DNA from: JAAFHI01 sp039793685
GTDB taxonomy: Bacteria; Acidobacteriota; Blastocatellia; Chloracidobacteriales; Chloracidobacteriaceae
Assembly (NCBI GenBank): GCA_039793685.1
Contig: JBDRAL010000095.1
Location: 99,444-163,443 of the forward strand
Reading direction: 5' to 3'
Length of the DNA stretch: 64,000 nt
Shown here: positions 41,259-48,800 of the stretch, one piece after another
Layout of the letters: every line of letters begins with the position of its first letter
Numbering within the stretch: the stretch's first letter is position 1
The notes under the pieces: generated by a model
What the model saw: the letters and a program-made list of their open reading frames with translations, nothing else
Databases searched by the model: none
What the model was told of the DNA's origin: nothing
Made by a program: the position numbers and the translations under genes

Positions 41259-41683
41259 GGGACGGATCTGTAAGCCGAATTTTGTGCCGCCGTTGCCGAC
41301 GGTGACGGTCATTCATCTAGGCCGACGGTTACCCGGCGGCTCAAGCGACCTACCCGGAGATTGCGCCCGCGCGTCGCCTTGCGGCGGCGGCGGAACTCGG
41401 ACGAGCAGCCCTCGAACATCTCCCTATTTGGTCTTGCACCACGAGGAGTTTGCCTAGCCGGACGTGTCGCCACGCCCGCTGGTGGGCCTTTACCCCACCG
41501 TTTCACCATCGCCACCCGATTTCCCGAGGGAAAACAGGTCAGGCTGTCTCTTCTCTGTTGCACTTGTCGTCGCGCATCGCCCGAAGGCGACCCGCGCCCG
41601 GCCGTTAGCCGGCTCGACGCTCTGCGGTGTTCGGACTTTCCTCCCCCCGTCCGAAGACGGGCGGCGACCGTCCGATCCGCCCC
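41259..41683 (-). ncRNA. rnpB: RNase P RNA, bacterial type A
   Basis: On the minus strand the 5' part reads GAGGAAAGTCCGAACACC followed by GCAGAGCGTCGAGCC. The 3' part contains GCTTACAGATCC, the conserved ends of RNase P RNA. The CR regions AGGCAAACTCCTCG and GGTGCAAGACC are also present. P1 pairs GGGGCGGATC (41674-41683) with GATCCGTCCC (41259-41268), which fixes the ends at about 425 nt. It is the catalytic RNA that trims tRNA 5' leaders. Family C heptads lie directly upstream, and two tRNA-Ser genes and tadA precede it on the same strand. Confidence 0.96.
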
Positions 41684-41689
41684 AATGTG

Positions 41690-41776
41690 GAAATTGAGAA
41701 TTGAGAATGCAGAATTGAGAATTTTCGAGAATCGAGGCTTGGCGCGCTCAATTCTCAACTCTCAATTCTCAATTAA
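41690..41776. repeat. Heptad repeat, family C, between tRNA-Ser(GGA) and rnpB
   Basis: GAATTGA/GAATGCA units at 41692-41722 and inverted TTCTCAA units at 41748-41775. The promoter for rnpB would have to lie in this element or upstream of the tRNAs. Confidence 0.9.
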
Positions 41777-41779
41777 AAA

Positions 41780-41869
41780 CTGGCGGAGGAGGAGGGATTC
41801 GAACCCTCGATACAGTTTCCCGTATACAGCATTTCCAATGCTGCGCCTTCAGCCACTCGGCCACCCCTC
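41780..41869 (-). tRNA. tRNA-Ser (anticodon GGA)
   Basis: Minus strand, 90 nt with encoded CCA (41780-41782). Acceptor GGAGGGG/CTCCTCC, anticodon stem CAGCA/TGCTG with loop TTGGAAA (anticodon GGA), and a long variable arm (TACGGGAAACTGTA) typical of serine tRNAs. Confidence 0.96.
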
Positions 41870-41873
41870 CAAA

Positions 41874-41962
41874 ACGAATTGAGAATTGACAATTGAGAAT
41901 GGAGAATTTTCAAAAGCATCGGCTTGAATTCTCAATTCTCAATTGTCAATTCTCAATTAAGA
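41874..41962. repeat. Heptad repeat, family C, mirrored 32-base arms between two tRNA-Ser
   Basis: Left arm about 41878-41909 and right arm about 41927-41958 are complementary over 32 bases with one mismatch, including one odd unit (GACAATT) at the mirrored position in both. The spacer is 17 bases. Confidence 0.92.
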
Positions 41963-41965
41963 ATG

Positions 41966-42055
41966 TGGCGGTGAGGGTGGGATTCGAACCCACGGTACGG
42001 TTTCCCGTACTTCGGTTTTCGAGACCGACCGATTCAGCCACTCTCGCACCTCACC
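41966..42055 (-). tRNA. tRNA-Ser (anticodon CGA)
   Basis: Minus strand, 90 nt with encoded CCA (41966-41968). Acceptor GGTGAGG/CCTCACC, anticodon stem TCGGT/ACCGA with loop CTCGAAA (anticodon CGA), long variable arm. Its 5' end is 16 bases after the tadA stop. Confidence 0.96.
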
Positions 42056-42071
42056 GTAAATCGTCAAAACT

Positions 42072-42548
42072 TCAAAGAACCGCCGACTTGCGTCGTTCGC
42101 GGAAGAACCGTCGGAGCAGTTCGCCGCATTCCCCGGCCAGCACCCCGCCGGTCACCTCGACCCGGTGGTTGAGGAAGTCCGTCGCGCAGATGCCGAAATG
42201 GCTCGTCACTCCGCCCGCCTTGGGATCGTCCGCGCCGTAAACGAGGCGGGCAATCCGGGCCTGGATGATCGCACCCGCGCACATCGCGCAGGGTTCGAGC
42301 GTCACATAGAGCGTCGCTCCCGGCAACCGGTGATTTCCGACCGCGTGCGCCGCCGCCCGGAGGGCGACGATTTCGGCGTGGGCCGTGGGATCAGTGTCGG
42401 TCAGCGTCCGGTTTCCGCCGGTCGCGATCACTTCGCCGTCCACGACGACCACCGCGCCGACCGGAACCTCGCCGCGTTCCACGCAGGAGCGCGCTTCCGC
42501 AAGGGCCAGGTTCATCCACGCAAGGTCAGTTTCAAACACGTCAAACAA
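42072..42548 (-). CDS. tadA: tRNA-specific adenosine deaminase
   Basis: 158 residues. Zinc and catalytic motifs: HAEIVAL (His and catalytic Glu) and TLEPCAMCAGA (PCxxC). The C-terminal FFRERRK helix contacts tRNA. It converts A34 to inosine in tRNA-Arg(ACG). Read first in a minus-strand series tadA, tRNA-Ser(CGA), tRNA-Ser(GGA), rnpB. Confidence 0.95.
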   Translation of the reverse strand: MFDVFETDLAWMNLALAEARSCVERGEVPVGAVVVVDGEVIATGGNRTLTDTDPTAHAEIVALRAAAHAVGNHRLPGATLYVTLEPCAMCAGAIIQARIARLVYGADDPKAGGVTSHFGICATDFLNHRVEVTGGVLAGECGELLRRFFRERRKSAVL

Positions 42549-42633
42549 CCGAAAACTTCGAGTTGAGAGCGTCCGATGGTACTGGCCATCGGGAAACCTG
42601 TCAAGTCACGGTTTTGAACGCCACAGGTAACGT

Positions 42634-42948
42634 TCAGGGGCGCCACCGAAGTAAAACCGCGCCGACAACAATCGAGAGCGCCAAAGCCAGCGTTTGTTCA
42701 GCCCGAATCAGAACCACCGTGTCCCTGGACATCGGCAAAATTCTGGTCCCGACGAAAAGCCCGAGAATCGCCGGAACAACGAGCATTCCGGCAACCCAAA
42801 AAACCGGACCGATGAAGGCGAGATGTCGTTTGCTTCCGCGAACCTCCCGGTAAAAACGGATTGGCCCGAGAATACAAAGGATGAGCGATGGAATGACCAG
42901 AAGCGGCATGATTTGTTCAAAAACCGAACTGGTAAAAAAATCAAACAC
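42634..42948 (-). CDS. Small membrane protein, unknown
   Basis: 104 residues with three hydrophobic helices (about 12-30, 42-66 and 84-100) and a basic cytoplasmic loop FYREVRGSKRH. No family recognised. It is on the same strand as the retropepsin-TPR gene, 24 bases downstream, with GGAGATGGG 5' of its start, so it may be its operon partner. On the tadA side about 85 bases separate the genes. Confidence 0.65.
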   Translation of the reverse strand: MFDFFTSSVFEQIMPLLVIPSLILCILGPIRFYREVRGSKRHLAFIGPVFWVAGMLVVPAILGLFVGTRILPMSRDTVVLIRAEQTLALALSIVVGAVLLRWRP

Positions 42949-42972
42949 CGCCCATCTCCTTTTTCACCGGTG

Positions 42973-44661
42973 TTACTGCCGCGGTGGCTCGGCGGGTTGT
43001 CCGGACGGTTTTTCCGCAATCGAACGGCGTACCACGCCGGGGCCGGATGGCGTCAACTGAAGTTGCTGGCGCCGAAAGTCGATCTGAATCCGGCAGTGAT
43101 GGAGAAAATCGCCGCCGAGGATGCCGCCCTGCTCGAAACCGGCGGATTCGTTCAACCGGGTCAGATCGAGAATCGGCAACCGCGCGTCGGCCCGAACGAG
43201 ATCGAAGACCCGCACCGAACTGGCCTGCATGACGAGAACGTTTTCCATCACGCCCGCCGCGCCGACGATGCGGACGTTGTGTTCCGGAACGATCTTCTCG
43301 CGCAATCCCTGACGATGGACGATCGATTCGGAAACGACCGTCGTGCTGGCTCCCGAATCGAAGATGAAGTTGAGAACGGCGCCGTCATTGAGCTGTGTTT
43401 CGACGCTGATCAGGCCGCTTTCGGTCAGCCGGAAGGGAACGGTTGTGCCGTTCTGATTGGGGACCGGAAGGGAGGCTGGCTCCACGAGGTTGGGGGTGTT
43501 GCGCGGGGCATGCCGCAGGCCAAGCTGGCGTTCCTTGTAGTCGATGGTGACCAGGAAGTCGTTCAGCGCCGACAGGCCGAGAAATCCGTCGGCCATGTCC
43601 ATCCCCGCCGCGCGGCCGTTTTGCAGATCGCGCAGGTAGACGGGCACGGTCGAAAGTTTCACCGGTCCGATTTCGAGTGATTTGACCAGACCGTAGACGA
43701 TCGGGAAGGTCCCGTTACCGCCGACCGCGCGGGCGAAGCCGCCCGAGGCCACCGGTTTCAGTCCGAGCTTTTCGGCCGTGTGTTGTGACAGTACGCACAC
43801 GCTTGCGCCCGTGTCGAGGACGAAGTCAAACGGCCCCTTGCCGTTGATCATGACCTTGACATGTGGGCGACGCCCCCGGACTTCAAGCGGCAGAGTGACA
43901 TCAGGCTTGCCCTGAACAACGTTGATGTGGGTGGTTCCGAGGTAATTGTAGAACCGGATGACGCCTTCGATACGCGCCCGGCGTTCGGCGTCGGTTTTGG
44001 GTGTCAGACGGAGAAACGCCTTGAGGGCGTCGGCGGCGGCGCTGAAGTTTTCCCGGCGCGAGGCCAGCCGCGCGAGCAGCAACTGGTAGTCCGGCTCGTC
44101 GCTGTTGATGTCGAGCGCGGCGTACAAATAGTCGAGCGCCGTGTTGAGTTCGTTTTCATAGCAGGCGATTTCGGCGATGGCCGCCAGCGCGAGGTCATTG
44201 CGTTTGTTGAGCCTGAGCGCCGTGGTCAGTTCGGTCGCGGCCAGCGGGAAGTTCCCGCCCCGAACAAGGGCCAGTCCCATGATGGCATGGGGCTGATCGG
44301 CGTCCGGGAGCGACTCCGCCACTTTTTTTGCCTCGAAATAGGCTTCGCCGAGGCGACGGCCCTTAAGGTAGGTCATCGCCAGTCCGCACCGGGCGGCGTG
44401 GGCCGTCGGGTCGACCGTCAGCGCGTTCTGAAAAAATGTCTCGGCTTCGTTCAGATCGCCGTTCCGCAGCGATTTTCGACCCTGTTTGAGCAGGTGCGCC
44501 ACCTGATCGGCCTGTTGGCGTTTGGCTGCCGAATCGGCATCGGCCGCCAAGGCCCGGACGGGTGTGGCCGGAAGCATTCCGGCGGCCAGTCCGAGGGCAA
44601 CCGCGGGGGCCAGCCGACGCAGAAAAGCAAAGGGGCGACGAAAGGGGGATACGCTCCGCAT
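42973..44661 (-). CDS. Secreted TPR protein with two retropepsin-like aspartic protease domains
   Basis: 562 residues from MRSVSPFRRPFAFL with AAGGAG upstream. Signal peptide to about residue 40; TPR region about 50-235; then two retroviral-type aspartyl protease domains. The first has FDFVLDTGASVCVLS and the second LNFIFDSGASTTVVS; each is followed by a GIxGxDFL-type second motif (DGFLGLSAL; GGILGGDFL). Retropepsins need two D(T/S)G active sites per unit, so the tandem pair could fold as one intramolecular dimer, as in pepsin. Likely a periplasmic protease. A longer frame to 44796 lacks support. Confidence 0.87.
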   Translation of the reverse strand: MRSVSPFRRPFAFLRRLAPAVALGLAAGMLPATPVRALAADADSAAKRQQADQVAHLLKQGRKSLRNGDLNEAETFFQNALTVDPTAHAARCGLAMTYLKGRRLGEAYFEAKKVAESLPDADQPHAIMGLALVRGGNFPLAATELTTALRLNKRNDLALAAIAEIACYENELNTALDYLYAALDINSDEPDYQLLLARLASRRENFSAAADALKAFLRLTPKTDAERRARIEGVIRFYNYLGTTHINVVQGKPDVTLPLEVRGRRPHVKVMINGKGPFDFVLDTGASVCVLSQHTAEKLGLKPVASGGFARAVGGNGTFPIVYGLVKSLEIGPVKLSTVPVYLRDLQNGRAAGMDMADGFLGLSALNDFLVTIDYKERQLGLRHAPRNTPNLVEPASLPVPNQNGTTVPFRLTESGLISVETQLNDGAVLNFIFDSGASTTVVSESIVHRQGLREKIVPEHNVRIVGAAGVMENVLVMQASSVRVFDLVRADARLPILDLTRLNESAGFEQGGILGGDFLHHCRIQIDFRRQQLQLTPSGPGVVRRSIAEKPSGQPAEPPRQ

Positions 44662-44832
44662 GCCTCGAAATCTCCTTTCATTTCGAAGGCGCACAGGGGA
44701 ACGATCCGGAATGGGGACCGTTCGGCCGTCGGCGCAGGGAAAAGGAACGCGGCCTTCGGCAACCGTTTCACGGGGAAGGGCTGCACGACGGGGCATAAAT
44801 GCGGCGAAGGTTTTCTTTGGAAAGCCGATTGT

Positions 44833-44852
44833 AGGGGGAAGTCAGTCCCCCT
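44833..44852. promoter_or_regulatory. Small palindrome in the divergent spacer
   Basis: AGGGGGA (44833-44839) and TCCCCCT (44846-44852) form a 7-base stem. It lies between the retropepsin gene and the zinc-ribbon gene and could be an operator or a weak hairpin. Confidence 0.35.
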
Positions 44853-44975
44853 GTAAAGAAAACGTTGCTCGTCGGGCTAGGTTCATTTTTTTACAGACCA
44901 AGGTTTACCGTTGTCTCCCGAACGTTTACGATGCGCCGAAAGATTCGCCGAATTGCTCCAGCGGGAGATTGCGTT

Positions 44976-45662
44976 ATGGAAATGATCACCTGTCCGGCTT
45001 GCGGAACCGAGGCCAATGCCGGCACCCGGTTTTGCCGTCACTGCGGCAAGCCGATGCCCACCTCCGGACCGATGGATGGAGAGTCCACCATCGCCATGGG
45101 GGCAATGTCGGCCCCGCCGGCTCACGACCCGTTGAAAACCGTCGTCGGGGGCATGGCCGCCGTGCCGCCCCGCCCGACACCGCCTCCCGCGCAGGCGACC
45201 GTCGCCATGGGCGCGGTCACGGCCCCGCCGGCCAACGACCCGAATAAAACCGTGGTCGCCGGGATGTCGGCCGTACCCGCCGCCGTTCCGCCTCCCGGCA
45301 GTGAAGCGACCATCGCCATGGGCGCGATGAGCGTACCGCCTCCAACGCCATCTCTCGCCAAACCGAACAACCCGCCTCAGAACGATCCCCTGAAAACCGT
45401 CGTCGCGGGCATGGCCGCCGTTCCGACCGCCGCCAACCAGAATTTTGGCGGCGCGACCGTCGTTCAGGCCGCCCAGACCGGCGCGACCGATCCCGGTTAC
45501 GCCAACCAGAGCTTTCAGGCGGACACGCCATCCGCCCCGGTCGCCAACAACAAGGGCGGCAGCAAGATCGTCTACATCCTGCTCGCGCTCGTCGCGGTCG
45601 GCTTTCTCCTCGGCGTTGGCCTGCTCATCGCCTTCATCGTCCTGAGCCGGATGGGCGGGTAA
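44976..45662 (+). CDS. Zinc-ribbon protein with repeated threonine motifs and C-terminal membrane anchor
   Basis: 228 residues from MEMITCPACG with GGGAG nearby. The zinc ribbon has two CxxC pairs (CPACG and CRHCG). Three units of about 40 residues follow, each pairing a T(I/V)AMGA motif with a DPxKTVVxGM motif (TIAMGAM/KTVVGGM; TVAMGAV/KTVVAGM; TIAMGAM/KTVVAGM). One membrane helix ends the protein (about 203-225). The regularly spaced threonines resemble FHA-docking phosphothreonine tails such as those of GarA/FHA partners; this is inference, supported by two kinase genes in the window. Confidence 0.8.
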   Translation: MEMITCPACGTEANAGTRFCRHCGKPMPTSGPMDGESTIAMGAMSAPPAHDPLKTVVGGMAAVPPRPTPPPAQATVAMGAVTAPPANDPNKTVVAGMSAVPAAVPPPGSEATIAMGAMSVPPPTPSLAKPNNPPQNDPLKTVVAGMAAVPTAANQNFGGATVVQAAQTGATDPGYANQSFQADTPSAPVANNKGGSKIVYILLALVAVGFLLGVGLLIAFIVLSRMGG

Positions 45663-45664
45663 GC

Positions 45665-45840
45665 ATCAGTGGCCAGTTGCCAGTGGTCAGCCGCCAGTGG
45701 CGCGCCATCCCTGAAAAACGAAAAAGCAGGCGGGAGAAATTCTCCGGCCTGCTTTTTTGCTGTCCGCCGATACCGGCTCAAGATTTTTGAACCCTGCTCC
45801 AACTGCTCTAACTGCTAACTGCTAACTACTGACTGCTGAC
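45665..45840. repeat. Family B heptads around a terminator
   Basis: CAGTGGC/CAGTTGC/CAGTGGT units at 45668-45702. Inverted CTGCTAA/CTACTGA/CTGCTGA units run from about 45800 into the 3' end of the kinase-phosphatase gene (to about 45867). Confidence 0.85.
45721..45757. terminator. Bidirectional terminator
   Basis: AAAAAGCAGGC (45721-45731) pairs with GCCTGCTTTTT (45747-45757), with an inner GGAGA/TCTCC stem. Serves the convergent genes on both sides. Confidence 0.92.
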
Positions 45841-48800
45841 TGCTGGCGACTGGCCACTGACGACTGCCTGCTCCCCAAGAACGAACCCGAACACCGTCAC
45901 GTCATCGCGCTGCGGTTCGTTCCCCCGGTGATTGGCGAATTCCCGCTCGATGCGCGCGGCCTGCGCCGCCATCGGCATCGGTGCGCAGGCGGCGAACAGT
46001 TTTCGCAGTCGCTGGACGCCGAATTTCATTCCCGCCAGGTTGTTCTGATCGGTAAAACCGTCCGTGACGAGGTAAAAGACGGTTCGATGCTCCACTTCGA
46101 TTTCGTGGGCGGTGAATCGCCGGTCGCCGCCCCGTCGTCCGCTGCCGACCGCCACCCGATCGCCCTTGATTTCACGGATGTCGCCGCTCGGGCCGGTAAA
46201 ATAGAGTGACCGCCGCGCGCCGGCGAACGTCACGGAACGACGATGACGCCCGAGCCGGATGAGCGCGATATCCATGCTTTCGAACACTTCCTCCTTCGCG
46301 CCTTCCCGTTTGAGCGCCCGGTTGATGCCGACATGCAGCCGGGTGAGGATGCGCGCCGGATCGGTCACCTTCTTTTCAACGACAATCTGTTCAAGCAGCG
46401 CGTCACCGATCATCGCCATCAGCGCACCGGGAACGCCGTGCCCGGTGCAGTCGGCAACGGCGATCACCAGCTCGCCGCCGATTTCCCGCGCCCAGTAGAA
46501 ATCTCCGCTCACGATATCCTTCGGCTTCCAGATGACGAAACTTTCGGGCAGTACCGCCCGGAGCGCGCTTTCCGACGGGAGAATCGCCTGCTGAATCCGC
46601 TCGGCGTAACGCAGGCTGTCGAGCAGTTGGGTGGTTTTTTCCTCCAGTTCCGCCGTCCGCTCGCGGACCTTGGCTTCCAGGTCGGCGTAGAGCCGGGCGT
46701 TTTGGAGCGACACCGCCGCCTGTGCCGTCAGCAGATTGAGGACTTCGCGGCGTTGCGGGGTGAAAACGTTCGCCATCAGCCGGTTTTCAAGGTAGAGCAT
46801 CGCTGTCAGCTTTCCCTGATGCAGTACCGGCAGACACAGCACCGACCGCGGCGCGACCGCCCGGATGTAGGCGTCGTCGCCGAACTCCCGCGACCCCGGC
46901 GCGTCGTCGAGCAGAACGCTTTCACCCGTCCGCGCCACGAAGTTCACGACCGCAACGGGCAGGTTCTCGCCTTCGCGCGGCGGTTCCGAATGCAGCACCC
47001 GGACCCGCTCCACCAGTGCGTCGTTTTCGGCCTCGATGCGCCAGACGCCGTGTCGGTCGGGCAGCAGCAGCAGCCCGCGCTGCGCGCCTGCGTTTTCCAG
47101 CGCGATCCGCATGATTCCGTTCAAAAGCTGGTCGAGCCGGATTTCGCCCGACAACGCCTGGGCGGCCTTCATCACGGAGGCGAAGTCAAACGCCCCTCCT
47201 GCCGTGTCGGTGGTTTTCGCCGTCCCATGCGAGCCGCTGCGACGACCTTCCGGATCATTCATCAGCCCGGCGAAATGTTCATCCACCTGCCGGACCTTCG
47301 CGAGTGCGCCCCAGCGCAGGTAGGCGTAGCGTGCTTCCTGGGCGTAGACCCGCGCGAGCTTGGGTTTTCCGATGCCGATGAAGAAATCCGCCGCCAGTTC
47401 ATTCGCCATTCCCTCGTCCTGAAGAAATCCGTTCGCCCGGGCCAGTTCCACCGCCCGGTCGTAGTGGTCGAGCGCGCCCGCCGCCCGCCCGGCCACCCGG
47501 CACCGCTCGGCGTCGTGCAGGCGCAGCAGGTGTTCGAAGTTCATCGGCGCATGCCGCGCCCAGACGTCGAGCTTCTTCCGGTTGTCGTCGAGGCGGGCAA
47601 AAATTTCCGCGTCGGTTGCCGGGTCGCCGCTCAACCGCCCGAGTTGCGCCAGCGAATCCAGCAACGCGAAGCGCGGCGCAAGGCACGTCGCCCGGATGGC
47701 GTGAAAATTCCGGAGCGTCAGTTCGGCGTCAGTCACCGCCTCGGCCCGGCGGTTGAACAGCACGTTCAAAAACAGTTTGAGGAACGCGAGCGTCCCGAGC
47801 GTTGCCGTGTCGCCCTTTTCCGTCAGCGCGGGAATGAGCGCCGCCTCGTCCGCCCACGGCCCCGCGAAGTTCCACGGCGCGTCGGAGCGGTCGGTCAGAT
47901 TCGCCACGCACTGCCGGAAAAGTGAAAACGCCAGCGCATGCCGCTCCTGCCGGAGTCGGGCGACCGCTTCGTACTGTTCGGCAATCTCCGTTTCGAGGCC
48001 GACGAGCGGTTCGCCCAGCGCAAACTTCATTTCCATCCGGGCGAGAAGGCCCGCCGAGGCAAATTCGAATTCGCCGGTTTCAAGTCCGCAGCGATAGGCT
48101 TCGAGCAGCGGTTCGAGCGATTCGCGCAGATGATGCTCCCAGACGCGCGCAAACCAGCCGACGACGAAAAATGTCCGCGCCCGGGTTGCGCGGGCGTCGG
48201 GCCGTTCAGCCATCTTCATCGCCAGATTGCCGAACCGTACACCGTCGTCGATGCGTCCGAGCTGGCCGCAGAGCATTGCGGCATACCCGCCGTACACTCC
48301 GGCTGAAAAGGCCATGTTGCCGTGGTCGAGCAGCAGCAACAGCCGCTTCAACGTCAGCAGAATCATCAGTTCCGGCGACGTGAAGTAGGCCGCGACCGCC
48401 ACCCGGTGCAGGATTCGCGACGCCGCGAGCGCGGTCGGATCGGTCATTTCGGGCAGGTGTACGAGGTCCTCGATGCTTTTTCCGGCCAGTTTTTCCTCGA
48501 CCTGCGCAAAGGCCGCCGCGAGGTCCGGCGGCGTCGGGTGGTCGGGAAAGACCACGCCCAGATCGGCCAGCACCCGGCGGCCCATCGCCACCGTATCGGC
48601 GAAACGATAGCGGGCGAAATCGGCGAGCATCACCGTTTCCCAGACCCGAATCGCCTCCGCTCCCTTCGGCAGATGGTTGAGAACGCCCGAAACGTAATCC
48701 TCCATCCGGTTGAACGCGGTCGCGAGATAGGCCGCCTCAATGATTTCCACATTGAGCGTAAGCATCAGGTCGGGATGCGTCTCCCACGGCGCATCGGTCA

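Noticed and set aside
41309..41882. Open frames on both strands around 41.3-41.9 kb
   Set aside because: They overlap rnpB and a tRNA-Ser; the RNA genes explain the sequence.
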